Position numbers and translations under genes: made by a program
In this document: positions 45,149-54,324 of the stretch, piece by piece
Layout of the letters: each line of letters begins with the position of its first letter
How positions within the stretch are numbered: the stretch's first letter is position 1
Assembly (NCBI GenBank): GCA_022792135.1
Contig: JAAWAM010000009.1
Span: forward strand, 24,165-88,164
Reading direction: 5' to 3'
Length of the DNA stretch: 64,000 nt
Source: Clostridia bacterium
GTDB lineage: Bacteria > Bacillota > Clostridia > TANB77 > CAG-508
Notes under the pieces: model-generated
The model's database searches: none
Seen by the model: the letters and a program-made list of their open reading frames with translations, nothing else
What the model was told of the DNA's origin: nothing

Positions 45149-45253
45149 TTTTGTTTCCTCCTTGCCATTAAATCTTCTTTGATTTTTCTCTTGATTGGTT
45201 CTTTTATTCTACTATACAAATGCTTATTTTGCAAGTTTGTTTTCTTACTAATT

Positions 45254-47983
45254 TTATTCGTCTTTTGCTGTATTAATTTTAAATGCCTTAAATATCTCTA
45301 CAATTACCAGTGGTGCTAGAATTAATCCTACTAATTCTAATATGTTTTGTGTTGGCAATATTGGTATACTAAATATGGTTCTTAAAGCTGGTATGGCTAA
45401 AATTACTATCATTAATGCTGCAGATGCTAAGATTGCCCATATTAATTTGCTGTTATTCCATACTTTGGTTTGAAAAACTGATTTTTTATGATTTCTTATA
45501 TTAAATACGTGTACTAATTCTGATAATGCAAGTGTTACAAAAGCCATTGTTTGACCTACTTCTATTTTAGATTCATCCAAGGTAAGTCCATCAATTGGTG
45601 TATGAGTGGTTGCTAATCCTATTACAAAAGCTGCTAAAGTTAAAAGTCCTATCATAACACCTTGATAAATCACTCTCCATGTCATACCTTTGGTAAATAC
45701 ACCTTGATTTGGTTTAACTGGTTTTCTTGTCATAATATCTGAATTTGCTGGGTCGAAAGCTAAGGCTAAGGCTGGAAGTGAGTCTGTTACTAAGTTAATC
45801 CATAAAATATGAATTGGCAATAAAATCTCTAGATGGGTAATATCTGTTATTCCAAACCATTTTGCAAATAATGGCGTGCATAATGTTGCCAAAAATAATA
45901 CAACAATTTCTCCTACATTACTTGATAATAAAAATTGGATTACTTTTAGAATATTATCATAAATTCTTCTTCCCTCTTCTACAGCTGATACAATGGTTGC
46001 AAAGTTATCATCGGTTAAGATTACGTCTGCTGCTTCTTTGGCAACATCTGTCCCAACAATTCCCATAGCACATCCGATATCTGCTGTTTTTAAAGCAGGA
46101 CTATCGTTTACGCCATCTCCAGTCATAGCTACAATTTCACCATTTTTTTGCCATGCTTTTACAATTCGCACTTTATGCTCTGGTGATACCCTTGCATAAA
46201 CAGAATACTTTCTAACATTTTTTACTAATTCTTCATCTGACATTTGTTCTAGTTCTAATCCGGTAATTGCTTCACTTTCCTTTTCTAATATTCCTAGTTT
46301 CTTAGCAATGGCTATTGCTGTTATTTTATGATCACCTGTAATCATAACCGTTTTGATTCCTGCTGTTTTACATTTTTCTACTGCTTTTTTGGCTTCTTCT
46401 CTTGCTGGGTCTATCATACCTACCATACCAATAAAGATTAAATCATTTTCTATGTCTTTCATTTCTTCTTTAGATGGTATATGGTCTATTTCTTTATAGG
46501 CACATCCTAATACTCTTAGGGCTTCTTTTGCCATTTCTTCATTTTCTTGTCTTATTTTATTGCTATAACTTCCTAAATCTTCATAAATTTTGGAATTCAT
46601 CTCATAAGCATTACATCTTTTTAATAATTCATCAATGCCACCTTTGGTATATACAATGTATTTATCTCCTACTTGATTGACAGTTGTCATTAACTTTCGA
46701 TCCGAATCAAATGGTATTTCTTCTACACGTGGCGTTCTGTCATATAGACTTGGATCAAAGTTTAATTGAAATGCCATATCAACCAACGCTGTTTCGGTTG
46801 GATCTCCTGTTAGTGTTCCATCTTTTGCTATTTTTGTATCATTGCATAGCATATTAGCATATACTAATTTTTTTAATTCATCCTCCATTTCCTCTTTTGA
46901 AATATCATGCATTTCCTTTGTTGTATTATTCCAAAAGATTTTTTCCACTGTCATTTTATTTTGCGTTAAGGTTCCTGTTTTATCAGAACAAATAACAGTT
47001 GCACTTCCGAGTGTTTCAACTGCTGGAAGTTTTTTTACAATGGCATTTCTTTTTACCATTTTTTGTACTCCAATGGCTAAAACAATGGTAGATACTGCTA
47101 CTAGCCCTTCTGGTATAGCTGCTACTGCTAAACTAACTGCTGTCATAAACATATGGATTGGTTCTTTTCCTTGCATTAAACCAATCATAAAGATGAATAC
47201 ACAAATTGCTAATGCTGCAATTCCTAAGGTTTTTCCTAATTTATTTAATTTGTCTTGAAGTGGCGTTGTTTGTTCTTCTGCACCATCAAGCATTCCTGCA
47301 ATTCTTCCTACTTCTGTTGTCATTCCTGTTTCTACTACAATACCTTTTCCTCTACCATAGGTTACTAAACTAGAAGAAAATAGCATATTTATTCTATCTC
47401 CAATTCCTACTTCTGCTTCTTCAATTACTTCTGTATTTTTTTCAACTGGCATAGATTCCCCTGTTAAAGATGCTTCTTGTGATTTTAAATTAACCGCTTC
47501 TATCAATCTTAAATCCGCTGGAATATAATCACCTGTATCTAAAACAACAATATCACCTGGTACTAGCTCTTTGGCTGAAACCACTGTTATTTCTCCATTT
47601 CGAATTACTTTTGAGGCATGGTCTGTTAGTTTCTGCAAAGCTTCTAAGGATTTTTCTGCTTTGGCTTCTTGTGAAACTCCTATGATAGCATTTACAATCA
47701 CTACTATTAAAATAATAATGGTATCGGTTACTCCTTCTCCTTCTGCCACCCCAACAACTCCTGATACAATAGCTGCAATAATTAACACGATAATAGAAAA
47801 GTCCTTGAATTGTTCTAAGAATTTTTGTATCAATGATTTTTTCTTCTTTGCTTTTAGTTGATTGAGTCCATATTTTTCTTGCCTTTTTTGCACTTCTTCT
47901 GTCGTTAGACCTTTTTCTAAATTTGTTTTTAGTTCTTTTTCAACTTCTTTTACTTTTTTGTGAAACCACTTGTTTTTTTCCAA
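45254..47983 (-). CDS. P-type Ca2+/Mn2+-type ATPase (P2), under a manganese riboswitch
   Basis: This 909-residue P2-type ATPase has cation-transporter N-terminal residues (GLTTEEVQKRQEKYGLNQL), PGDIVVLDTGDYIPADLRL, TGES, the phosphorylation site CSDKTGTLTQNKM and MTGDGVNDSPALKTADIG. It has transmembrane motif PEGL with the glutamate of site II. Automatic names would be calcium-transporting ATPase; the leader riboswitch suggests Mn2+ export instead. A terminator-type riboswitch lies 60 bases upstream. Confidence 0.92.
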   Translation of the reverse strand: MEKNKWFHKKVKEVEKELKTNLEKGLTTEEVQKRQEKYGLNQLKAKKKKSLIQKFLEQFKDFSIIVLIIAAIVSGVVGVAEGEGVTDTIIILIVVIVNAIIGVSQEAKAEKSLEALQKLTDHASKVIRNGEITVVSAKELVPGDIVVLDTGDYIPADLRLIEAVNLKSQEASLTGESMPVEKNTEVIEEAEVGIGDRINMLFSSSLVTYGRGKGIVVETGMTTEVGRIAGMLDGAEEQTTPLQDKLNKLGKTLGIAALAICVFIFMIGLMQGKEPIHMFMTAVSLAVAAIPEGLVAVSTIVLAIGVQKMVKRNAIVKKLPAVETLGSATVICSDKTGTLTQNKMTVEKIFWNNTTKEMHDISKEEMEDELKKLVYANMLCNDTKIAKDGTLTGDPTETALVDMAFQLNFDPSLYDRTPRVEEIPFDSDRKLMTTVNQVGDKYIVYTKGGIDELLKRCNAYEMNSKIYEDLGSYSNKIRQENEEMAKEALRVLGCAYKEIDHIPSKEEMKDIENDLIFIGMVGMIDPAREEAKKAVEKCKTAGIKTVMITGDHKITAIAIAKKLGILEKESEAITGLELEQMSDEELVKNVRKYSVYARVSPEHKVRIVKAWQKNGEIVAMTGDGVNDSPALKTADIGCAMGIVGTDVAKEAADVILTDDNFATIVSAVEEGRRIYDNILKVIQFLLSSNVGEIVVLFLATLCTPLFAKWFGITDITHLEILLPIHILWINLVTDSLPALALAFDPANSDIMTRKPVKPNQGVFTKGMTWRVIYQGVMIGLLTLAAFVIGLATTHTPIDGLTLDESKIEVGQTMAFVTLALSELVHVFNIRNHKKSVFQTKVWNNSKLIWAILASAALMIVILAIPALRTIFSIPILPTQNILELVGLILAPLVIVEIFKAFKINTAKDE

Positions 47984-48041
47984 TTTTTCACCACTCCTTA
48001 TTTTTTATTATTTTTACCATTTTTTTCTTTGGTATTCAAAA

Positions 48042-48170
48042 AAGACTTTTAAAAGGAACGATTCTTGTTTCCTTTTAAAAGTCTCGCTTAACTTGTTTTA
48101 GTTTTACTAACCAGATACTTAAGTGTATCGCGACTGTTGATTAGTAATTAAAAGCTACTCCCTTTTAATG
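48042..48170 (-). promoter_or_regulatory. yybP-ykoY (manganese) riboswitch with terminator
   Basis: On the minus strand: the 5' motif AAAAGGGAGTAGCTTTTAA (48168-48150), an insertion loop, then GCGAGACTTTTAAAAGG, the 3' conserved strand of the aptamer. That last strand pairs with a later CCTTTTAAAAGTCTTTTTT to form a strong terminator. Sharing of the AAAAG strand between aptamer and terminator is the classic layout in which Mn2+ binding favours read-through. The downstream P-type ATPase is the usual regulon type. Confidence 0.85.
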
Positions 48171-48295
48171 TTAGTATTAATATACTATTAATTTTTGAAA
48201 TTGTCAATGAATTTTTAAATTATTTTTTTATTTGGGAAAGTATCATGATAAGATTTCAAACCTTCCTTCACCAGTTTTTACTTTTTGTAAAGCTT

Positions 48296-48370
48296 TGGTG
48301 ACCCCTACGGGAATCGAACCCATGATTCCACCTTGAGAGGGTGGCGTCTTAACCGCTTGACCAAGGGGCC
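48296..48370 (-). tRNA. tRNA-Glu(CTC)
   Basis: This 75-base tRNA including encoded CCA has acceptor stem GGCCCCT/AGGGGTC. The anticodon arm CCACC-CTCTCAA-GGTGG has anticodon CUC (reads GAG), and the T arm is GGGTTCGATTCCC. Confidence 0.95.
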
Positions 48371-48415
48371 TTTTTAATTCTTAGATAGCATATCATGTTT
48401 TTTCCTTTCTGTCAA

Positions 48416-48922
48416 TTAGTTCTTTTCACTTTTTACCATATCCAATCTATAAATTGAAATTATACTAGATATTATTTCAAATATATTTCCAATAAAAGAA
48501 ACATAGGCTCCTACTCTATAATTAAAGTATAGCAATAGGAATCCTGCTATTAAAAAACCAATTCGAATTACCTTTGTCTTTTTTTGCCATGTTATATATG
48601 AATATACTATACTAGCTACAATTGGAATACAATTTAACCAATCCTTACAACTGATTCCTCCTATTATTAAAACAATACTAACAAATATCAACAAACTATA
48701 TACTGATTTCTTTTCTTCCTGTTTATCATAAATATAGGCTCTGACAGTTGACACTAAGTTCATATAAGCTGCTGTCATAGCTCCTATTAAGAAATATTGT
48801 ATTGCGAAAAATATACTTGCAATAATTTGTGATTTTAAAATTTTGCTTTTTTCTTTCCATTGAATACTTGCTACCCAAAAAAATAGACCTAATATTCCTA
48901 CTACATATGATAATACTTCCAT
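48416..48922 (-). CDS. YgjV family membrane protein
   Basis: This 168-residue protein has five or six short hydrophobic helices (VLSYVVGILGLFFWVASIQWKEKSKIL; IIASIFFAIQYFLIGAMTAAYMNLVSTVRAYIY; and later helices). The order WKEKS...F...QYFLIGAMTAAYMN...RAYIY matches the YgjV inner membrane protein family. The function is unknown. It is encoded just after mrnC on the same strand. Confidence 0.78.
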   Translation of the reverse strand: MEVLSYVVGILGLFFWVASIQWKEKSKILKSQIIASIFFAIQYFLIGAMTAAYMNLVSTVRAYIYDKQEEKKSVYSLLIFVSIVLIIGGISCKDWLNCIPIVASIVYSYITWQKKTKVIRIGFLIAGFLLLYFNYRVGAYVSFIGNIFEIISSIISIYRLDMVKSEKN

Positions 48923-48933
48923 ATTCTTCCTCT

Positions 48934-49335
48934 TTACTCAAATACTACTTTTTCTAAAATATCACATAATCTCTCTTCTTTTTTGGTTAAATATAAATAT
49001 CCTATTAAAGCTTCAAAGGCTGTAGCATACCTATAATCTTGTACATTACAATTTTTAGGTAAGTGGTGATTTTCGGCATTTCTACCACGCCTTACAATGT
49101 CCTTTTCTTCTTGTGTCAAATCTTCATAGATTTTTTGCAAGAACTTTGCCTGCGCTTGTGCCTTCACATATTTAATGGATTCAATGTGCAATTTATGTGG
49201 TTTCAAATTGGTTCGATTCACTAATTCTGTTCTGATATACAATTCGTATACACAATCCCCCACATAAGCCCATGTTAGTGGTGATATCATATTTATTTCT
49301 GCTTCATTTTTTTCTATGTTTATAAATTCTTTCAA
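48934..49335 (-). CDS. mrnC: Mini-ribonuclease 3 (23S rRNA maturation)
   Basis: This 133-residue single-domain RNase III-like enzyme has PLTWAYVGDCVYELYIRTELV, HIESIKYVKAQAQAKFL and RRGRNAENHHLPKNCNVQDYRYATAFEALIGYLYL, including the catalytic Asp and Glu. Mini-III matures 23S rRNA in Firmicutes. It lies between rbgA and a YgjV gene, and the short form without a dsRNA-binding domain is the family norm. Confidence 0.92.
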   Translation of the reverse strand: MKEFINIEKNEAEINMISPLTWAYVGDCVYELYIRTELVNRTNLKPHKLHIESIKYVKAQAQAKFLQKIYEDLTQEEKDIVRRGRNAENHHLPKNCNVQDYRYATAFEALIGYLYLTKKEERLCDILEKVVFE

Positions 49336-49403
49336 TTTTATTATCCTTTCTATTTCATACCAAAGATGTACTGCCTATTTTTAGCTTAAAAAAACGTGCC
49401 TAA

Positions 49404-50312
49404 CTAACGAGCCATTTCTAGTGTAATTCGTCCTAATTTTCCATTTTTAAATTCATCTAAAATAATTCTTGCTGTTTTTTCGTCATCAATATTTCCACCA
49501 GATATGATACATCCTCTTTTTTTTCCGATTTCTAACATAATTTCGTAGATATTCATATTTTCTGCTTGCTCTTGCTCTAAGGTTTCTTCTATATATTGTT
49601 CTGTTATTCCATATCTTTTACAAAGATTTTCCTTATAATTTTCTAATAAGAATTTTATTAATTGATAGGCTATTTCCGTTCTTTGTAAAATATCTTCTTT
49701 GATGGTTCCAGTAAAAGCTAAATTTAATCCTACTTCTTCACTTTCAAATTTTGGCCATAAAACACCTGGTGTATCTAACAATTCTATTTTTTCGTTGATA
49801 CGAATCCATTGTTTTTGTTTGGTAACCCCTGGTTTGTTTCCTACTCCTGCCGTGGTTCTTTTAGAAATTCGATTAATAAAAGATGATTTTCCTACATTTG
49901 GTATTCCAAGTATCATTGCTCTAATTTTTCTTCCCACTCTTCCTTTTTGTGCTTGTCCTTGTAGTTCTTCTTCCATTACTTTTTCAATTTCTCTAATACA
50001 ATTTTCAATTCCTTTTCCCGAATTTGAATCTGTAAGTACTGCAGGGATTCCTTTTTTCTTAAAATATGCTACCCATCGTTGATTTTGTTTTTCATCTGCC
50101 AAGTCACACTTGTTTAATACAATGATTTTCTTCTTTCTTTTTGTTATTTGTGCGATATCTGGATTTTGGCTTGCAATTGGTATTCTTGCATCTAATAGTT
50201 CAATTACAATATCAATTATTTTTAAGTCACTTTCTATTTGTCTTCTTGTTTTTGCCATATGACCTGGATACCAATTGATATTTGTCGAATTTTGTCGATT
50301 ACCGTTATTCAT
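49404..50312 (-). CDS. rbgA: ribosome biogenesis GTPase RbgA (YlqF)
   Basis: Circularly permuted GTPase: G4 NKCD (IVLNKCDLADE) precedes G1 (ILGIPNVGKSSFINRIS) and G3 (DTPGVLWPKF). INWYPGHMAKTRRQIESDL is the N-terminal signature, and a C-terminal RNA-binding domain follows (KRYGITEQYIEE). It completes the 50S subunit. The start at the ATG 50312 (AAGGAAGTG site) is preferred over the GTG at 50330, which overlaps the GNAT stop. Confidence 0.94.
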   Translation of the reverse strand: MNNGNRQNSTNINWYPGHMAKTRRQIESDLKIIDIVIELLDARIPIASQNPDIAQITKRKKKIIVLNKCDLADEKQNQRWVAYFKKKGIPAVLTDSNSGKGIENCIREIEKVMEEELQGQAQKGRVGRKIRAMILGIPNVGKSSFINRISKRTTAGVGNKPGVTKQKQWIRINEKIELLDTPGVLWPKFESEEVGLNLAFTGTIKEDILQRTEIAYQLIKFLLENYKENLCKRYGITEQYIEETLEQEQAENMNIYEIMLEIGKKRGCIISGGNIDDEKTARIILDEFKNGKLGRITLEMAR

Positions 50313-50326
50313 TAAAATCACTTCCT

Positions 50327-50860
50327 TCACTTTTCTTTTTCGCTTTGTGCAGTTAAACCTAAAAACTTATTATTCCATTTTTCTGTTTGTTTCTTTATTA
50401 AAGACTTTGAATATATAATTGTCCCATTGTTTATTTCTTCACTTTCTAATGCATTCTTATAAAATTCCTTTACCATTTTCTTTTTTTCATAGAGTAAAAT
50501 TGCCTTATCAAACTCATCATCAGTATAAACTCTTATCGAAGTATATCCTTTTTTCAATGCTAAATTCTCAAAAAAATCAAATATTTTAGAACCATACCCT
50601 TTTTGTCTATATTCTTGTAAAACTCCAAACCAACTTAACCAAGCATCACGAGGATACTCATTATACGAATATAAACCGACTACTCCGATAGGAATTTCAT
50701 TATCATAAACTATATAATTTACCATTTCTTTTCTATAAGAGTCATTGGTAATACCTTCAATATAGTTTTGTCTTCCATCTTCTAAAGGAAATATTGTATT
50801 TTGAATATTAATTGCTAATTCTAAATTATTACTATCAACTTCAACATATTTTAAATTCAT
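50327..50860 (-). CDS. GNAT family N-acetyltransferase
   Basis: This 177-residue protein has a GNAT fold with the A-motif RQKGYGSKIFDFFENLALKKGYTSIRVYTDDEFDKAILLYEKKKMVKEFYK. The preceding strand is VGLYSYNEYPRDAWLSWFGVL. The substrate is unknown. It lies between rbgA and a small DUF6870-like gene, suggesting an accessory insertion. Confidence 0.8.
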   Translation of the reverse strand: MNLKYVEVDSNNLELAINIQNTIFPLEDGRQNYIEGITNDSYRKEMVNYIVYDNEIPIGVVGLYSYNEYPRDAWLSWFGVLQEYRQKGYGSKIFDFFENLALKKGYTSIRVYTDDEFDKAILLYEKKKMVKEFYKNALESEEINNGTIIYSKSLIKKQTEKWNNKFLGLTAQSEKEK

Positions 50861-50873
50861 TGTATTCTAACTC

Positions 50874-51152
50874 CTATCTATATAAATTTTTCAAAACATT
50901 TGTAAGACAATCATCTGCAGTTAAATTGCTTTTTTCCGAAAATCTTATTCTAATTAGCTTCCCATTTACTTTAAATATATAAGGATTTTTTGTTTTCATT
51001 AAAAACTCCAATATTTTTTCGTTACTTGGTTTTATTCTATCTATTTTTATATCTGTTATTTCATCCACATCTTTTAATTTTACATCATCAAGATTTACAT
51101 TTCGACAACGTTCTAATTTTTCTGCTAATTCTTCAATATTATATTTAATCAT
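50874..51152 (-). CDS. DUF6870-like small protein
   Basis: This is 92 residues from the ATG at 51152 with GGAG nine bases upstream; a longer in-frame start at 51227 is a TTG. The sequence (IEELAEKLERCRNVNLDDVKLKDVDEITDIKIDRIKPSNEKILEFLMKTKNPYIFKVNGKLIRIRF) resembles the DUF6870 family found in accessory clostridial loci. It has no HTH that I can see. It is next to the nuclease gene. Confidence 0.55.
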   Translation of the reverse strand: MIKYNIEELAEKLERCRNVNLDDVKLKDVDEITDIKIDRIKPSNEKILEFLMKTKNPYIFKVNGKLIRIRFSEKSNLTADDCLTNVLKNLYR

Positions 51153-51238
51153 AAAATCATACTCCAACTTAATTATACATTTAATATTTCTACTGTTAAA
51201 TGTGTGATTACACTTTTTATAGATCAATTATTATTGTT

Positions 51239-52312
51239 TCACTCACTTTTTAAATTTTCTTCTTTAGATAATTCATATATCTCTTTCTCATCTTTAATTA
51301 TTTTAATCAGCTCTTCCTTAGTAGGTAAATAAGTTAAATATTTAGAAGCATATACATTTTTTATTTCATCCCCTAGAGTCATTTCAACTACTGCATCGTC
51401 TTTATCAGCACATAATAGTATTCCGATTGGCTCATTTTCTCCTTCTATCATTTGAGTCTTTTTATAATAATTAACATACATTTGCATTTGACCGATATCT
51501 TGATGAGTAAGTTTTCCTATCTTTAAATCTATTATTACAAAACACTTTGCTAATCTATTATAAAATATCAAATCCGGATAATAATATTCTGCGCCTATCT
51601 TAATTCTTTGTTGACTTGCAACAAATGAGAATCCTCTACCAAGCTCTAATAAAAACTCTGTTAAATGTGATAATAACGCACTTTCTAAATCTGTTTCTAA
51701 ATAGTTTTTATTTTCTTTTAGACCAGCAAATTCAAATATATATGGTGATTTTAATATTTCTTCTGGCTCACGTTCAATAATTCCCTTTTTGGATTCATTA
51801 ATTATCATATTTTTGTCGGGAGAGATTAAATATCTGTCATATAATTTAGTATTTATTTGTCTACGCAGTTCTCTACAACCCCAATTAGATTTGATAGATT
51901 CTAATTCATAAAAATCTCTTTCTTCTTTTCTATCTATTTTTATTAATTCTTGAAAATGAGCCCAAGATAATTCGGTCGACACTGTCGACCATATTGGATA
52001 CATTTCATAAAATCTTCGCATTCTTCTAATACTTACTGAAGAAAAACCACTTCCGAACTCTTTTGTTAATTTAGAAGATAAAACATCAATTATCTTTTTT
52101 CCATAACTTGCTTTTGTACTATTTTCTGATAATTCATAAGTTATTTTACCAACATACCAATATACTTCTGTCATCGTATTATCAATATGTTTAAACATCT
52201 TTTCTCTAGCTGTTATTATTTTATTTCGTATATCTTGATAAATATTTTCAACACCAATTAACTCATTTTCGTTATTTACTGCTATATCATTTTCCTTTTT
52301 CAAAATTATCAC
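51239..52312 (-). CDS. PDDEXK nuclease domain protein (YhcG/DUF1016 type)
   Basis: About 357 residues. The N-terminal domain (YWYVGKITYELSENSTKASYGKKIIDVLSSKLTKEFGSGFSSVSIRRMRRFYEMYP) and C-terminal PD-(D/E)xK core (YYPDLIFYNRLAKCFVIIDLKIGKLTHQDIGQMQMYVNYY; D, then E-type D-x-K seen as DLKIG) are the YhcG pattern. The start codon is not certain (a GTG at 52312 or a nearby TTG). YhcG proteins are often linked to defence islands or mobile DNA. No partner gene is seen. Confidence 0.8.
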   Translation of the reverse strand: MIILKKENDIAVNNENELIGVENIYQDIRNKIITAREKMFKHIDNTMTEVYWYVGKITYELSENSTKASYGKKIIDVLSSKLTKEFGSGFSSVSIRRMRRFYEMYPIWSTVSTELSWAHFQELIKIDRKEERDFYELESIKSNWGCRELRRQINTKLYDRYLISPDKNMIINESKKGIIEREPEEILKSPYIFEFAGLKENKNYLETDLESALLSHLTEFLLELGRGFSFVASQQRIKIGAEYYYPDLIFYNRLAKCFVIIDLKIGKLTHQDIGQMQMYVNYYKKTQMIEGENEPIGILLCADKDDAVVEMTLGDEIKNVYASKYLTYLPTKEELIKIIKDEKEIYELSKEENLKSE

Positions 52313-52674
52313 ATCCTTTATTTTTTTGTAGGGGTTTCAACGTCGTAATCACCTTTCTAATTCCTATTATAAATATCATCATTAACACTATATTTTTATC
52401 AATTTTTATTGATTTAGAAGCTTTTTTAATGAAATTATGCAAGATCTAAAATAGAAGAAAGTCTTTATTTATAAGGGTTTGCTAGGGGGTTGCAATAAAT
52501 CGTAATCAACCAGTTAAGCCTTACTTTAGGAAAACTTTTTTCTTCATTATTTTTTTGCATTATCTTCACTTCCTTTTATTCTTTATTACTTTATTCATAT
52601 ACTATCTTTCTACTTTAAAATTTAGATTGTATCATTAGCAAAATGGCTAAAGAAGAACCGTCCCTGATTAGCCA
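52313..52674. other. gene-poor stretch upstream of the nuclease gene
   Basis: No gene was recognised. Two related short strings, CAACGTCGTAATCACC (about 52339) and CAATAAATCGTAATCAACC (about 52493), may be remnants of a repeat. The dispersed repeat copy at 52641-52676 lies at its end. Confidence 0.4.
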
Positions 52675-52676
52675 TT
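52641..52676. repeat. dispersed palindromic repeat, copy at the end of a membrane-protein gene
   Basis: AAATGGCTAAAGAAGAACCG...GATTAGCCATT, the AATGGCTAA unit with one base change (CCCTGATT). The TAA stop of the following gene on the minus strand (52675-52677) overlaps it. Confidence 0.75.
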
Positions 52677-53160
52677 AGCCAAGTTTATAATTATTTTTAT
52701 CGGCTCTCTCATCTAGTTTTCTATCGAATTGTTCATTGTCATAAAACCAGTCTGTTTTTTTGTCTTTTGGATGATTTTTTCTTCCTTTGTCCATGAATAA
52801 GTCTAATAATATGGCAACTGGTATGATCATTCCAATGAAAGACATAAATAAGTTCATATATGCATTTATTCCTAGATTGCTCTCTACTACGCCTAGTAAA
52901 GCTTGTATATTATTTAGTAGATCTACTCCAAAATACATTCCATAGGCTAATAAGTATAATAGTCCCCCTACTATTTTTCTTTTTATCACTAATATGATAC
53001 AAATTAGTGCTACAAATAGTAATATAATTTCCATTTGTTGATTGAGTGGAGCAAATCCACCTATCTCCCATTTTAATTCTCCTGCAACTGCTACTACAAT
53101 TCTAAATATCCAAAACATAATCATAAACATTACTAACATCCATGTTGAAAAATTTTTCAT
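52675..53160 (-). CDS. hypothetical four-helix membrane protein
   Basis: This 161-residue protein has four hydrophobic segments (WMLVMFMIMFWIFRIVVAVAG; IILLFVALICIILVI; LLYLLAYGMYFGVDLL; LFMSFIGMIIPVAILLDLF) and a charged C-terminus. The last codon and stop are supplied by a dispersed repeat. An AGGGAAAACAA site precedes the ATG. It lies downstream of the DUF1292 gene. No family is recognised. Confidence 0.7.
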   Translation of the reverse strand: MKNFSTWMLVMFMIMFWIFRIVVAVAGELKWEIGGFAPLNQQMEIILLFVALICIILVIKRKIVGGLLYLLAYGMYFGVDLLNNIQALLGVVESNLGINAYMNLFMSFIGMIIPVAILLDLFMDKGRKNHPKDKKTDWFYDNEQFDRKLDERADKNNYKLG

Positions 53161-53249
53161 TTGTTTTCCCTCTTTCTTTATGTATAAAGGTGAAGATAAG
53201 AATGTTAAATTCTTTCCTTCACCTTCCTACCTCAATTTTTTTATTTTAA

Positions 53250-53558
53250 TTAGTCTACAAAATCAAAATCGTCTTTGAATTTTTCTTTGAAGATTTCAAA
53301 GACTTTGTTTAGTATTTCTTCGTCTTCTATGCTTACATATGATTCTTCTTCTGCATTTTCGTCATCATTATCTTCTACTTTTAAGATAACTACTTCTCCT
53401 TCTTCTTCTTCTCCCTCTTCTGTTACTGGTAATAATACTACGTATTCTTCATCGTCTAATTCTACTAAGTCTAGAAATTCGAATTTTACTTCATTCCCAT
53501 TTTCATCATTTAATATTACTATATTATCTAGTTCTTCTCCTTCATAATTTTCGTTCAT
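53250..53558 (-). CDS. DUF1292 domain protein (YrzB-like)
   Basis: This 102-residue, very acidic protein (residues ~10-60: IVILNDENGNEVKFEFLDLVELDDEEYVVLLPV) shows the DUF1292 pattern. In Firmicutes it is encoded next to ruvX and ireB, as here (ireB-ruvX-this gene). Its role is unknown. Confidence 0.9.
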   Translation of the reverse strand: MNENYEGEELDNIVILNDENGNEVKFEFLDLVELDDEEYVVLLPVTEEGEEEEGEVVILKVEDNDDENAEEESYVSIEDEEILNKVFEIFKEKFKDDFDFVD

Positions 53559-53615
53559 CTTTTTTCTCCTTTCAATTTTTAAAATATTTATATTTTTAAA
53601 TATAATATCGTATTT

Positions 53616-54050
53616 TTAATTATTTTGCAATGAATTTTTTAATTTATTGAGATAAGTTTCTAAAATATAAACTGCAGATATAGTATCTACTATATTTTTC
53701 TTTTTATTCTTATTGATCTCTAAAAAATTCATGGTTCTATGAGCTTCTACTGTTGTTAATCTTTCATCAATGGTGTCGATTTTCATTTTGTTATATTTAC
53801 ATTTTAATTTATGAATGAATTGTTCGGTTACTTTTGCCCTTTCAGATATAGTTCCATTCATGTTTAAAGGCATTCCAACAACAATGGTTTCTACCTTATA
53901 GTTTTTGAATATTTCGTCTAGTCTTCGTAATACTATTTTATCAGAACCATTTCTTTGTATTGTTTCTAGTCCTTGTGCTGTTATATTTAATTCATCTGTT
54001 ATGGCAATTCCTACTCTTGCTTCTCCATAGTCGATTCCTAAAATTCTCAT
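53616..54050 (-). CDS. ruvX: Holliday junction resolvase-like RuvX (YqgF)
   Basis: This 144-residue RNase H-like protein has MRILGIDYGEARVGIAITDEL, VVGMPLNMNGTISERA and DTIDERLTTVEAHRTM, with the catalytic Asp and Glu. It probably processes pre-16S rRNA and/or Holliday junctions. It is one base after ireB, in the order ireB-ruvX-DUF1292. Confidence 0.93.
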   Translation of the reverse strand: MRILGIDYGEARVGIAITDELNITAQGLETIQRNGSDKIVLRRLDEIFKNYKVETIVVGMPLNMNGTISERAKVTEQFIHKLKCKYNKMKIDTIDERLTTVEAHRTMNFLEINKNKKKNIVDTISAVYILETYLNKLKNSLQNN

Positions 54051-54051
54051 T

Positions 54052-54312
54052 CTACTTTTCTAACCCTATATAATTTTTTACCATTTTTTCAAGTAATTCA
54101 TCTCTTTCCATGGTTCTTATTTTATTTCTTGCGTCATTATGACTGGTTATATACGTTGGATCTCCTGATAAAATATACCCAACAATTTGATTGATTGGAT
54201 TATACCCCTTTTCCACTAATGCTTGATGTACTTGCTTTAGTATTTCTTGACATTTCGTATTTTCCTCTCTTTCCACTTCAAAGTGCATTGTTTTGTCAAA
54301 TTCCATAGCCAT
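54052..54312 (-). CDS. ireB: IreB family regulatory phosphoprotein (UPF0297)
   Basis: This 86-residue protein has the whole UPF0297 pattern ([42 protein letters not shown]). IreB is a substrate of the PASTA kinase IreK in Enterococcus. It lies directly before ruvX. Confidence 0.93.
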   Translation of the reverse strand: MAMEFDKTMHFEVEREENTKCQEILKQVHQALVEKGYNPINQIVGYILSGDPTYITSHNDARNKIRTMERDELLEKMVKNYIGLEK

Positions 54313-54324
54313 AATCCTCCTTTT

